64,000 bases of DNA from Erythrobacter sp. (GCF_030066995.1 NZ_JASJAP010000004.1:1-64000), one strand, 5' to 3'. Shown: positions 49,657 to 59,417, numbered from the stretch's first letter. The notes: generated from the letters alone by a model not told the origin. A program made the numbers and translations.

Positions 49657-51726
49657 ATGAAACCAATGATCGCATTTGCGACTCTGATCGCCAGTCTTTC
49701 CGTCACAGCGCACGCGCAGGAGACGGCAAAGACTAACCTGCGCCCTCTCACCGCTGAGGACGTGTTCGAGCTGGAATGGGCCGATGACCCGCAGGTCTCG
49801 CCCGATGGACGCCAGGCGCTTTATCTACGCCGGTTCAATGACATCCAGACTGACCGCACGCTGAGCCATGTGTGGATCGTCGATCTCAATGGCAACGGGC
49901 ATGAGCCGCTGCTTGCCGGCGAAGGGTCCTATCGGTCCCCGCGCTGGTCACCCGACGGGACGCGAATCGCTTACATGCGCAAAGTCGAAGCGGGGACGGG
50001 CCTTTTCGTGCATTATCTTGCGTCCGGTCGAGAGGCGCTGATCGCTGCGTTCGAACGGTCGCCACGTGGCCTTACCTGGTCCCCGGATTCCGCGAGAATC
50101 GCCTTCACTATGGCGGTCAAGGGCCAAAGCGAAAAGCTGGTGAGCGCGCCGAGCAAGCCAGAAGGCGCCCAGTGGGCAGAGCCGCCGATCGTGATCGATC
50201 GCGCGCGCTACCGCACCAACGGGTCGGGCTTTGTTGAGCTCGCCTATGACCACGTCTTCATCCTCCCCGCCGAAGGCGGAACCGCGCGCCAGTTGACCCA
50301 AGGCGATTTCAACCACGGCAGCGATCTTGCTTTCACCCCCGATGGCTCGGAAATCTTCTTCTCAGCCAACCGCAACCCCGATTGGGAGCTGCAATCGCGC
50401 GAGGCCGACATTTTTGCAATCGGTGTTGCCGACAGCTCGCTGCGCAATGTCACGAGCCAGCCCGGCGTCGAAGCCAGCCCGAAGGTTTCGCCCGACGGCA
50501 AGCGCATCGCGTTCCTTTCGAGCAGCAACGAACGCGTGCCATTTGTGCCGACCAATGTGTTTGTGATGGCGCCGGACGGTTCGGGCCAGCGCAACCTGAC
50601 CCAGGGGCTGGATCGCAGAGCAGGCGACCCGCATTGGCTTTCGAACAGCGAAATCGCCTACACCTTTCAGAATAGGGGCGAGAACCATATTGGCGTGGTC
50701 GACACCAGCGGTGGCCGCCGCGTCGCGGCTGAGGGCATTGGCGGGACCACGATCGGTCGCCCCTATGTCAGCGGTGCTTTTGACGCGCGGCCCGGCGCTA
50801 GGATTGTCTACACCAAGGGCAGCGCAGCGCGTCCCGCTGATCTGTTTGCCAAGAGGGGCAGTCGTGAGGTGCAACTGACCTCGCTCAACGAGGATTTGCT
50901 CGCCCATCGCGATCTGGGACAGCTTCGCAGCTTCACCTACCCGTCCTCGCTTGATGGCTTGGAAATCCAAGGCTGGATGATCACGCCGCCCGGCTATGTG
51001 GAAGGCAAGACCTACCCGCTGATCATCGAAATCCACGGCGGCCCACATCTTGCCTATGGCCCACACTTCTCCGCCGAGCTACAACGTATGGCTGCGGCGG
51101 GCTATGTCGTGATCTACGACAACCATCGTGGCTCGATCGGCTATGGCAGCAAGTTCGCGAACCTTCTCCAGTACAAATATTCCAGCCCCGACGATTTCGC
51201 CGATCATATGTCGGCGGTTGATTGGGCGATCGCAAACGGCTTTGCGGATGAAAACAATCTGTTCATCGCCGGAGGCTCCGCGGGGGGCATAGCCACCGCT
51301 TACGCAATCGGTCTGACGGATCGCTTCAACGCGGCGGTGGCGGCCAAACCGGTGATCAATTGGGTGTCCAAGGTGCTGACCGCCGATAGCTATATCGGCC
51401 AGATCCAGAACCAGTTTCCCGGACCGCCCTGGGAGCATCTTGATCATTACTGGGAACGTTCACCGCTTAGTCTCGTGGGCAATGTGACGACGCCGACCAT
51501 GCTGATTACCGGCGAAGTCGACTACCGCACGCCGATCTCGGAAACCGAGCAGTTTTATCAGGCGCTCCAGCTTCTGCGCGTGCCTTCGGTCATGGTTCGC
51601 ATTCCGGGCTCCAATCACGGCATCGCCTCGCGGCCCTCGCGGCTTAACGCCAAGACCGACTACACGCTCGCCTGGTTTGAAAAGCACAAGGTCCAAGACG
51701 CCGCGGCCCAACCGCCAGCGGACTGA
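49657..51726 (+). CDS. Secreted S9-family (prolyl oligopeptidase-like) peptidase
   Basis: A 689-residue exported serine peptidase. A signal peptide (MIAFATLIASLSVTAHAQ) precedes a beta-propeller with WSPDG-type repeats (residues about 30-390) and a C-terminal alpha/beta-hydrolase domain. The triad is Ser541 in AGGSAGGIAT, Asp622 in GEVDYRTP and His654 in GSNHGI. The family trims short peptides. In proteobacterial lasso clusters the isopeptidase AtxE is also an S9 propeller enzyme of about this size, so it may open or degrade the cluster's product, but it could equally be a general dipeptidyl peptidase. Confidence 0.9.
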   Translation: MKPMIAFATLIASLSVTAHAQETAKTNLRPLTAEDVFELEWADDPQVSPDGRQALYLRRFNDIQTDRTLSHVWIVDLNGNGHEPLLAGEGSYRSPRWSPDGTRIAYMRKVEAGTGLFVHYLASGREALIAAFERSPRGLTWSPDSARIAFTMAVKGQSEKLVSAPSKPEGAQWAEPPIVIDRARYRTNGSGFVELAYDHVFILPAEGGTARQLTQGDFNHGSDLAFTPDGSEIFFSANRNPDWELQSREADIFAIGVADSSLRNVTSQPGVEASPKVSPDGKRIAFLSSSNERVPFVPTNVFVMAPDGSGQRNLTQGLDRRAGDPHWLSNSEIAYTFQNRGENHIGVVDTSGGRRVAAEGIGGTTIGRPYVSGAFDARPGARIVYTKGSAARPADLFAKRGSREVQLTSLNEDLLAHRDLGQLRSFTYPSSLDGLEIQGWMITPPGYVEGKTYPLIIEIHGGPHLAYGPHFSAELQRMAAAGYVVIYDNHRGSIGYGSKFANLLQYKYSSPDDFADHMSAVDWAIANGFADENNLFIAGGSAGGIATAYAIGLTDRFNAAVAAKPVINWVSKVLTADSYIGQIQNQFPGPPWEHLDHYWERSPLSLVGNVTTPTMLITGEVDYRTPISETEQFYQALQLLRVPSVMVRIPGSNHGIASRPSRLNAKTDYTLAWFEKHKVQDAAAQPPAD

Positions 51727-51814
51727 CCCTTGCGCTGCCGCGCACGGGCGATAACACACACATCTCAAAGGCGCGGGTTCCCGCGCCCTTCTTTAAAAAA
51801 CGGGGAACACCATA

Positions 51815-54800
51815 ATGAAGCTCTTCACCACGCGGCGGCTACCGCTTGCAGCGGCCCTACTGTGCAGCGTTGCCGCCCCGGCTGTCGCGGAAGAAGGCTT
51901 CTATCAATATCCGAGCGCGCGGGGCGATGTGCTGGTGTTCGCAAGCGAGGGAGACCTTTGGCGGACATCGCGCCGAGGCGGGACCGCGATCCGGCTTACC
52001 AACCACGAAGAGGAAGAGCGCAACGCGCGCGTGTCTCCCGATGGAACGATGGTGGCCTTCAATGCGAGCTATGACAGCGGGGATGACATCTATGTGATGC
52101 CGGTCGCCGGGGGCGCGCCAAGACGGCTGACCTTTGAGGGCGGCGGGCTCAGCACCGTGGGGTGGTCCCCCGATGGCCAAATCGTCTATTCCTCACGCTT
52201 AACCGGCAACGGCCAGGGCGAGGTGTTGTACACCATTTCGCCAAACGGTGGTGAGGCAACGCCAATCCCGCTTTGGCGCGCCAACGCGGCGACGTACAGC
52301 CTGGACAAGTCGAAGCTCTTCTTTTCTCGCCGGGGGCTTTACGCTCGGGCGCGCGACAACGCGGTGCTTTATCGCGGCGGCGGCATGGCGCAGCTGTGGA
52401 ACTGGTCCTTGGGTTCCAGCGAGGAAGCCAATCAATTGCTCGCCGATTTTGGCGCACCGGTCCGCATGCCGATGGCCCATGCGGGTCGGATCTACTTCGT
52501 CTCCGACAAGAGCGGTGCGGATGCGATCTGGTCGGTCGCAGAAGACGGCGGCGATGCAACCAAGGAATCGGACGAATTCCCCTTCCCGGTGCTGCAGGCT
52601 GCAATCGACGGGGGCGAGATCTTCCTTCAGAATGGCGCGGATCTGCATGTATTCACAATCGCTTCGGGCGCTTTGGAAACCCTCTCGATCGACCTCGTTA
52701 CCGATCGCGAACAGACCCGTTCACGCACGCTCGAAAACCCGCTTCGCGATATTGACGCGGCGCGGATCACACCATCGGGCAAAAGCCTGACCGTTACCGC
52801 GCGCGGCGAAGTCGCGCTAGCCGCCCCTCTCCAGCGTCGCCGGGTCGAATTCATGATCCCAGCCGGCGCACGTGCGCGTGAGGCGGTCGCTGGGCCTGAG
52901 GGCGATAACGTCTTCATGATCCTTGATCAGGGCGAGGCGCGCGAAATCGTGAGAATGGCCGCCGACGGCACGGGTGAACCGGTTGCTATAACCAAGGGCT
53001 ACGATGCGCATATCTGGTCTTTTGCCGTCAGCCCGGATGCAAAGTCATTGCTGGTCTGGGACAAAGAGGCACGCCTGCAAAAGGTGGATGTTGAGACCGG
53101 CGCGGTTACTCTACTCTCGCAAAACACCACTGGCGACGACAACCCCTTCAGCACGCCCGTCTTTTCGCCGGACGGCGAGTACATCGCCTATTCCGAAACC
53201 GGTTCGGAGAACTTCGGCAATATCAGCAACATCTACGTCCAGAACCTTGAATCCGGCGAAAGGGTGAAGGCGACCTCGGGCAAGTTCAACGACCACGCTC
53301 CGGTCTTCTCCGCCGATGGCGCGTGGCTGTATTTCATCTCCGATCGTAATTTTACGCCCGAGCCCGGCAGCCCCTGGGGCGATCGCAACATGGGCGTCTC
53401 CTTCCCCGATCGCGGGGAACTGCACGCGCTTCAGCTTGATCCGCAAGCCGAATTCGCCTTCCGCGCCGACAACGAGCTAACCGGAGAAAACGACGAAGAG
53501 GAGGACGAGGAGAACGGCGAAGACGACGACAGCGACGACAAGACCGACGGGGACGAGGAGACCAAGGCCGCCGTCACCCTCGCCGGTCTTCGAGACCGCC
53601 TCTATAAGCTGCCGGTCAAGCCGGGCGCAGCGCGTCAATTGCTGGCGTCCAAAGAATTCCTCTACACTCAAATCGGCGGTGAGTGGGTTTCGATCACGAT
53701 CGACAAGAACGACCCCGAGATTGAGACGTTCGTGCCCGAAGCGCTCGGCCTTTCAATGTCAGCGGATCGCAAGACGATCGCGGTGGTGCAGCAGCAGGGT
53801 GACGCGCTTCGCTTTGCGCTCGTCCCGGCCAAGGACAAGATGCCGAAGAAGCTAGACGGCAAGCTCGTGCGCCTGGGGGACTGGCGCCTGACCATCGATC
53901 CAAAAGAGGAATGGTCGCAAATGTTCCTCGACGCCTGGCGCATGCACCGCGATTTCGCTTACGATCCGGCGCTGCGCGGGGTCGATTGGGATGCGGTGCG
54001 CGATCAGCATCAACCTCTGGTTGAGCGGATCGGCACGCGCGCCGAACTTGCCACGATCATGGGCCAGATGGCCGCGCAACTCGGCATCCTGCACAGTCAG
54101 GTGCGCGGCGGCGACCAGCCCGAAGATGAGGAGAACAGCCAGTTGGCCTTCCTCGGCGCGCGCTACACACCGGAAGCGGGCGGGCTTCGCATCGACAGCG
54201 TCTATCGCGGTGAAGCGGACCTGGTCGAGCTTCAGCCACCTTTGCGCCGTCCCGGTGTCGATGTCCGCGCAGGCGATGTCATCACCAAGGTCGACGGGCG
54301 CCCCGTCGCCTCCCTCGCCGACTTGCGCCTCGCTCTGGCGTCCAAGGCGGGCCAGCAGGTGCGGCTCGACCTGACTCGCTCCGGCGCCAGGATGAGCGAG
54401 ATCGTCACCCCGATGAACGCGCGCGGGCGAGCGATGGCGGAGTATTACGACTTCACCGAGGGGCGCAAAGAGGCGGTGGCCGCGCTTTCGGGCGGTGAGA
54501 TCGGTTATCTCAAGCTGCGCGCAATGGGCGGCGGCGACATTGCGAGCTTTGCGCGCGACTTCTTCAGCCAGCTCGATAAGGACGCGATGATTATTGACGT
54601 CCGCAACAATTCGGGTGGCAACATCGACAGCATCCTGATCGCTCAATTGCTTCGTCGCCCCTGGGCATTCTGGGGCGCGCCCGATGGCTCAGGCGTCGAA
54701 TACACCAACATGCAGAACGCCTATCGCGGGCACATCGCGGTGCTGATCGATGAGCGCACCTATTCCGATGGTGAGACCTTTGCGGGCGGTATCAAATCGC

Positions 54801-55132
54801 TGGGCATCGGACCGTTGGTGGGCAAGCGCACTGCGGGCGCAGGTATTTGGCTTTCCGACCGCACCCGGGTGATCGACAATGGGGGCGTGCGCATCGCCGA
54901 ATACGCGCAATACGACATCAACGGAAACTGGATTGTCGAAGGCATTGGCGTGGGGCCGGACTACGAAGTCGAAAATGGCCCTTACGCGACCTATCAGGGC
55001 GACGACGCGCAGCTTGAGGCGGCGGTCGGCTTGCTGCAAGCGCGTATCGAGGAAGAGCCAATACCCGACCTCGCGCCGCGCCCGCTCAGCCCTCTGGGAA
55101 CGCCAGCGGCGGACGTCTCAAAGCTGGATTGA
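51815..55132 (+). CDS. Tricorn-like S41 peptidase
   Basis: A 1105-residue exported protein. A signal peptide (AAALLCSVAAPAVA) precedes WD/propeller repeats (RVSPDGTMVAFNA, VGWSPDGQIVYSS, FSPDGEYIAYSE; residues about 30-540), an acidic insertion of about 25 Asp/Glu-rich residues near 555-580, a tricorn core domain (about 690-760), a PDZ domain (DVRAGDVITKVDGRPV, about 825-860) and an S41 domain with Ser984 in TYSDGETFAGG. Tricorn-type enzymes degrade oligopeptides further; bacterial members sit in the periplasm. AACGGGGAACACC precedes the ATG. Confidence 0.92.
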   Translation: MKLFTTRRLPLAAALLCSVAAPAVAEEGFYQYPSARGDVLVFASEGDLWRTSRRGGTAIRLTNHEEEERNARVSPDGTMVAFNASYDSGDDIYVMPVAGGAPRRLTFEGGGLSTVGWSPDGQIVYSSRLTGNGQGEVLYTISPNGGEATPIPLWRANAATYSLDKSKLFFSRRGLYARARDNAVLYRGGGMAQLWNWSLGSSEEANQLLADFGAPVRMPMAHAGRIYFVSDKSGADAIWSVAEDGGDATKESDEFPFPVLQAAIDGGEIFLQNGADLHVFTIASGALETLSIDLVTDREQTRSRTLENPLRDIDAARITPSGKSLTVTARGEVALAAPLQRRRVEFMIPAGARAREAVAGPEGDNVFMILDQGEAREIVRMAADGTGEPVAITKGYDAHIWSFAVSPDAKSLLVWDKEARLQKVDVETGAVTLLSQNTTGDDNPFSTPVFSPDGEYIAYSETGSENFGNISNIYVQNLESGERVKATSGKFNDHAPVFSADGAWLYFISDRNFTPEPGSPWGDRNMGVSFPDRGELHALQLDPQAEFAFRADNELTGENDEEEDEENGEDDDSDDKTDGDEETKAAVTLAGLRDRLYKLPVKPGAARQLLASKEFLYTQIGGEWVSITIDKNDPEIETFVPEALGLSMSADRKTIAVVQQQGDALRFALVPAKDKMPKKLDGKLVRLGDWRLTIDPKEEWSQMFLDAWRMHRDFAYDPALRGVDWDAVRDQHQPLVERIGTRAELATIMGQMAAQLGILHSQVRGGDQPEDEENSQLAFLGARYTPEAGGLRIDSVYRGEADLVELQPPLRRPGVDVRAGDVITKVDGRPVASLADLRLALASKAGQQVRLDLTRSGARMSEIVTPMNARGRAMAEYYDFTEGRKEAVAALSGGEIGYLKLRAMGGGDIASFARDFFSQLDKDAMIIDVRNNSGGNIDSILIAQLLRRPWAFWGAPDGSGVEYTNMQNAYRGHIAVLIDERTYSDGETFAGGIKSLGIGPLVGKRTAGAGIWLSDRTRVIDNGGVRIAEYAQYDINGNWIVEGIGVGPDYEVENGPYATYQGDDAQLEAAVGLLQARIEEEPIPDLAPRPLSPLGTPAADVSKLD

Positions 55133-55157
55133 CACTTGTTTCGCGCGCACCGTGTCT

Positions 55158-55176
55158 ATTGATAATGATTTGCAAC
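55158..55176 (+). promoter_or_regulatory. Fur-like iron box before the EG-repeat lipoprotein
   Basis: ATTGATAATGATTTGCAAC contains the GATAATGAT core of Fur operators. It lies 51-69 bases before the start at 55227 and resembles the site before bfd. Confidence 0.5.
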
Positions 55177-55226
55177 TGGTAGCCCAAGCGGTATAGCGGC
55201 GGCAAGGTTGAGCGAAGGAATCACAC

Positions 55227-56093
55227 ATGAAATCGACAATCAAAGTCTGGACGGGTCTGGGTCTGGCGACCGCTCTCGTGGGTGCGGGCCTTGCAGGCTG
55301 CGCGGGAGAAGGCGGCGAAGGAGGCGAAGGCGCCGATAGCTCTGTGTCGGGCGAAGCCGGTGAAGGCGAAGCCGGTGAAGGTGAGGGTGGTGAAGGCGAA
55401 GGGGGCGAAGGCGAAGGCGGCGAAGGTGAAGGGGGTGAAGGCGGTGTCGCTGTAGGTGACGCGGCGAGCGACCCGGTCGTTTACGGCGCTGCGCTCGCGA
55501 TTGTCGAAGCGCACGCCATTGCCGGGCTCGACGCCTACGCTGTGGGCAAGACCAACGCAGCAGCGGAAATGTTCGGTCATCCGGTCTCTGAAGTGCTCAC
55601 CGACATGGCTCCGGTGTTTGAGAAACTGGGTGTCGAGGACTTCACGGCAGCGATGAACGAAGCGTCCCGCGCTGCGCTCAAGGCCGATAACGAGCAGGAA
55701 GTCAGCGCAGCCTACAAAGCGATCATGGCCGCGTTGGAAGAGGCAGCCGCCAAAGCGCCCACTGGCGATCTCAGCAAAGGAGCCGTGACCGCGGGCGTGG
55801 TCGCGGATCAGATCGGACGCGCGGCGAGCATGTATCGGGAAGCCACCGGCAACGACACCTATGAGCCCTATCTCGACGGCTATGGCTATTACAAGGCCGC
55901 CGCGCGCGCCTTTGAGCGAGACGGAGCGGCGATCGAGACCTACAATTCGGGGCTGCACAGTGATATCACGGCCGCTCTGGACCTTCTGGCTACCGCCTAT
56001 CCGAGCGCTGAGCGGCCCGCTGCGCTTGAGGTTGAGGAAGGTAAACTCCTCGGCGCCTCTTCGAAGGTCGATCTGGGTCTGCCGACGGCTTAG
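55227..56093 (+). CDS. EG-repeat lipoprotein, probably iron-regulated
   Basis: A 288-residue lipoprotein. The lipobox is GAGLAGC with Cys25; residues about 27-73 are an almost pure Gly/Glu repeat (GEGGEGEGGEG-type units). The rest is a helical domain (residues about 85-280: YGAALAIVEAHAIAGLDAY, then AAYKAIMAALEEAAAKA, then YYKAAARAFERDG) whose style recalls imelysin/EfeM-like iron-uptake proteins, without a motif I can confirm. The acidic repeat could bind cations. A Fur-like box upstream supports control by iron. The repeat is prone to length variation between strains. Confidence 0.8.
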   Translation: MKSTIKVWTGLGLATALVGAGLAGCAGEGGEGGEGADSSVSGEAGEGEAGEGEGGEGEGGEGEGGEGEGGEGGVAVGDAASDPVVYGAALAIVEAHAIAGLDAYAVGKTNAAAEMFGHPVSEVLTDMAPVFEKLGVEDFTAAMNEASRAALKADNEQEVSAAYKAIMAALEEAAAKAPTGDLSKGAVTAGVVADQIGRAASMYREATGNDTYEPYLDGYGYYKAAARAFERDGAAIETYNSGLHSDITAALDLLATAYPSAERPAALEVEEGKLLGASSKVDLGLPTA

Positions 56094-56197
56094 CGAGGTC
56101 GCGAAGGCCTACATCCAATCGCGTCTCCTTGCGCTCTGTGAGACTTAGCGAGTCCAGAGGGTGACAGAAAGACCGGGAATGCGTCCTTAACAGGGGG

Positions 56198-56902
56198 CTA
56201 TAAAGTGTCGCGCGCGCTCGGTTCGTCGTGGCGCGCGACCCCGGATTCCAACAAGCGATTAACCCGGCCTGCGACCTCGTCATGGCTGAGCGCATCGGTT
56301 TCCTTGCCCCAGATTGCAAAGCGCAGGCCGACAAACACGTTCATGCCCATCACCGCCCAGGCTTCGACCTCGTCGAGTCCGGCGCGAAACTCGCCCGCCT
56401 CAACTCCCTTGTGAAGCCGCTGGCCGATACGCTCAGCAACCGTCTCGTAATGGGTGCGATAGCTGGCCGGATCGACGAATTCCGCCTCGTCGATAATTCT
56501 GTACACCTCTTTGTTCTCACTTGCGAAATCTAGAAACGCGCACAGCGCAGCGCGTTCGGTTTCGAGCGCGCTCATGTCCTCCCGCAGCGCGGCGCGGGCG
56601 CTGGTGCGCACATTATCGCTCATGTCGAGTACAAGCGCGCGAAACAGAGCGTCCTTGCTGTCGAAATAGGTGTAGAAACTGCCCAGCGCGATGCCAGCGC
56701 GCCGGGTGATCGAACTCACCGACGCTTCATGAAACCCCTTCTCGCCGAACTCGATCGCAGAAGCGTCGAGCAGCTTGCGCAAGGTGCGCCGTCCGCGTTC
56801 GGTGCGCGGCACCTTCGCGTCGGGCATCGCCGCCCGTTCGTCAAGCGACGCGGCGCCTTCACCCGCGCGCTCGCCTGTTTTGTCGTGAGCCTTTTCGACC
56901 AT
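56198..56902 (-). CDS. TetR/AcrR-family transcriptional regulator
   Basis: A 234-residue regulator. After a disordered N-terminus (residues 1-35), the helix-turn-helix region reads LRKLLDASAIEFGEKGFHEASVSSITRRAGIALGSFYTYFDSKDALFRALV (in parts: DASAIEFGEKGFHEASVSSI, GIALGSFYTYFDSKDALF). The C-terminal ligand-binding domain has the TetR_C-like DFASENKEVYRIIDEAEF segment. It is divergent from the TonB receptor gene, with a perfect inverted repeat in the shared promoter, so it probably represses the receptor until its ligand appears. Confidence 0.9.
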   Translation of the reverse strand: MVEKAHDKTGERAGEGAASLDERAAMPDAKVPRTERGRRTLRKLLDASAIEFGEKGFHEASVSSITRRAGIALGSFYTYFDSKDALFRALVLDMSDNVRTSARAALREDMSALETERAALCAFLDFASENKEVYRIIDEAEFVDPASYRTHYETVAERIGQRLHKGVEAGEFRAGLDEVEAWAVMGMNVFVGLRFAIWGKETDALSHDEVAGRVNRLLESGVARHDEPSARDTL

Positions 56903-56961
56903 ACTCCATCCCCTCCACCCTTCCTGCCTAAGTCTGCGGCGCGTGTCTCACAAGAGAAAAC

Positions 56962-56990
56962 TTGAAAGGTGGTTCATCTTTCAATAAAGT
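56962..56990 (+). promoter_or_regulatory. Promoter of the TonB receptor with overlapping inverted-repeat operator
   Basis: TTGAAAG (56962-56968) and CTTTCAA (56978-56984) form a perfect 7-bp inverted repeat with a 9-base spacer. The left arm contains the -35 box TTGAAA (56962-56967); 17 bases further lies TAAAGT (56985-56990) as -10. A regulator bound to the repeat would cover the promoter, as TetR-type repressors do. Confidence 0.6.
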
Positions 56991-57033
56991 ACGCACAACT
57001 GCCATAATCGGCAGCTCACAGGGGAGAGAAAGC

Positions 57034-59391
57034 ATGAAACGGATTTTCGCCAGCCGTGCGCTGTGGCTCGCGGGGTTTGCGGGTGTCGCGTGCGCCGCCG
57101 TGCCCGCCACCGCGCAAAACGCGGACGAACCCAACGCCGAGGCCAACACCGAAGTCGCCGAGCCGAACGAAAACCGCATCATCGTCACCGCCCGGCGCCG
57201 CGAGGAGACGCTGCTCGAAGTGCCGGTGGCCGTTACATCCTTTTCGGGAGAAGACCTCCTCCAGCAAGGGGTGCAAGACCTCACGCAGGTCGGCCAGCAG
57301 GTGCCCAACATCACGTTGGAAGTCAGCCGGGGCACCAACACCACGCTCACCGCCTTTATTCGGGGCGTCGGCCAGCAGGATCCGGTTGCCGGTTTCGAAG
57401 CGGGCGTGGGGCTTTACATCGACGATGTCTATCTCAATCGTCCGCAGGCCGCTGTTCTCGACATCTACAACGTCGAGCGCATCGAGGTGCTGCGCGGGCC
57501 ACAAGGCACGCTTTATGGGCGCAACACGATCGGCGGCGCGATCAAGTATGTGACCGCAGAGCTACCCGAAGAAACCAGCTTCAGCGCGCGCGGGACCTAC
57601 GGTTCCTATGATCAGGCAGACTTGATCCTGACCGCCTCGACCCCGATCACCGACAGCCTCAAGATCGGCGCCAGCGGCGCACGCCTTTCGCGCGGGGGAT
57701 TTGGCGAGAACATCAACACGGGCGAGGAGAACTACAACAAGGATGTGTGGGCCGCGCGCGGGACGATCGAATTTGACAGTGGCCCGGTCTTTGCGCGCCT
57801 TTCAGGCGATTACATCAAAGACAATTCCAACGCGCGGCAAGGCCACCGCCTCATTCCCGGCCAGTTGTCCGGTGCGCCCGTGCTCGACAACGTGTTTGAC
57901 ACCCGCGCGGGACTCGATGTCGTCGATCAGGAAGTTGAGGCCTATGGCGGCGCGCTCAATATCGCGATTGAGCTGAATGACACGCTGACGCTCAAATCAA
58001 TCACCGGCTACCGCGAAGACAGCTCGACCACGCCGATCGATTTTGACAGCCTGCCCGAAGCGGATGTCGATGTTCCGGCCATTTACGAAAACGACCAGTT
58101 CAGCCAGGAGCTGCAATTGCTTTACGAAGGCGATCGACTTTCGGGCGTTTTCGGATTCTATTACCTCAACGCCAACGCCTTCACCGCCTTCGATGTTTTG
58201 CTTGATACCACCGGGCAGCTTATCGGATTACCGGGTCTGAACGCGCAGACTTTGGGCGATGTCGACACCGAAACCTGGTCGGTCTTTGGCGATTTCACCT
58301 ACGATATCACCGACACGATCAGCGTATCGCTTGGTGGCCGATACACCAACGACAAGCGCACCAGCCGCGTGCTGCGCACCACCTTTATCGGCGGGTTTTC
58401 CGATCTGTTCGTCCCGGACAGTCCGGCGATACCGATCGCGGTTACCAGCGATTTCGAAGGCAGCGACACGTTCGAGGACTTCAACCCGCGCGCCTCGATC
58501 AGCTGGCAACCCACGCCCGATCACAACGTCTATTTCAGCTACGCTCAGGGCTTTAAGGGTGGCGGCTTTGACCCGCGCGGTCAAACCACATCGACGCCCG
58601 ATTTCGATGGCAACGGCACGGTCAGCGACGACGAGATCTTTGAGTTCATGCGCTTTGAGCCGGAAACGGTCGACAGCTTCGAAATCGGCTACAAGGCTTC
58701 GCTGCTGGATAATCGACTGAACATCGCGATCGCCGCCTTCCTGGGGCAATACACCAATGTGCAGATCCCGGGTTCGGTGGGCTTTGACAGCGATGGAGAC
58801 GGGGTAATCGATGGATTTGAAGGGATAACGTCGAACGCCGCGGACGCAGACATCAACGGCTTCGAATTCGAAGGCAACGCGCTGGTCGGCAAGGACTTCC
58901 TCGGCCAGGGAAGCGTTTTCAGCGTCAATTGGTCGCTGGGCTATATCGATGCGCAGTTCAACGAATTCATTGACGCCTTTGGCGAGGATGTGGCGGATGA
59001 ACGGACCTTCCAGAACACGCCCGAGTTTACCGGCCATATGGGCTTCAATCTGGGTGTTCCGGCAGCGGAAGGGATCATCGATTTCATCGGCCTCGTCTCC
59101 TTCCGCAGCGAAGCTAGCCAGTTTGAACAACCCAACGAATTCCTCGATCAGGAAGCCTTTGAGCTGGTCGACTTCAGCATCGTTTACACGCGCGACGATG
59201 GGCGTTTCAGTCTTGGCGGGCACGTGAAGAACCTGTTCGACAAGGAGTATATCGTTGCCGGCTACAACTTTGTGGCGGGCGGCACTCCTCCCGGCACGCC
59301 GTTTATTCCGACACTCGGCCTCGAAGGCACGCTGACGGGGTTCTACGGCGATCCCCGGCGCTTCTTCGTGACCGCGCAGGTCAACTACTAG
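57034..59391 (+). CDS. TonB-dependent outer-membrane receptor
   Basis: A 785-residue outer-membrane receptor. A signal peptide (ALWLAGFAGVACAAVPATAQ) is followed by a plug domain (VPVAVTSFSGEDLLQQGVQD, then FIRGVGQQDPVAGFEAGVG and VERIEVLRGPQGTLYGRNTIGGAI) and a 22-stranded barrel ending in the terminal aromatic motif FFVTAQVNY. The substrate is unknown; the plug type is that of the large sphingomonad receptor group that takes up complex organic compounds. Calcium-like DxDGDG loops are visible (SDGDGVIDG). Divergent from the TetR regulator. GGGGAGAGAAAGC precedes the ATG. Confidence 0.93.
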   Translation: MKRIFASRALWLAGFAGVACAAVPATAQNADEPNAEANTEVAEPNENRIIVTARRREETLLEVPVAVTSFSGEDLLQQGVQDLTQVGQQVPNITLEVSRGTNTTLTAFIRGVGQQDPVAGFEAGVGLYIDDVYLNRPQAAVLDIYNVERIEVLRGPQGTLYGRNTIGGAIKYVTAELPEETSFSARGTYGSYDQADLILTASTPITDSLKIGASGARLSRGGFGENINTGEENYNKDVWAARGTIEFDSGPVFARLSGDYIKDNSNARQGHRLIPGQLSGAPVLDNVFDTRAGLDVVDQEVEAYGGALNIAIELNDTLTLKSITGYREDSSTTPIDFDSLPEADVDVPAIYENDQFSQELQLLYEGDRLSGVFGFYYLNANAFTAFDVLLDTTGQLIGLPGLNAQTLGDVDTETWSVFGDFTYDITDTISVSLGGRYTNDKRTSRVLRTTFIGGFSDLFVPDSPAIPIAVTSDFEGSDTFEDFNPRASISWQPTPDHNVYFSYAQGFKGGGFDPRGQTTSTPDFDGNGTVSDDEIFEFMRFEPETVDSFEIGYKASLLDNRLNIAIAAFLGQYTNVQIPGSVGFDSDGDGVIDGFEGITSNAADADINGFEFEGNALVGKDFLGQGSVFSVNWSLGYIDAQFNEFIDAFGEDVADERTFQNTPEFTGHMGFNLGVPAAEGIIDFIGLVSFRSEASQFEQPNEFLDQEAFELVDFSIVYTRDDGRFSLGGHVKNLFDKEYIVAGYNFVAGGTPPGTPFIPTLGLEGTLTGFYGDPRRFFVTAQVNY

Positions 59392-59417
59392 GAACCCGTT
59401 TTCATCCGGCTCTCCAA

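Noticed and set aside
55290..55445. Gly/Glu codon repeat considered as a minisatellite or CRISPR-like array
   Set aside because: The units are 6-12 bases, without spacers, and fall entirely within the reading frame of a lipoprotein, so it is a coding low-complexity repeat.
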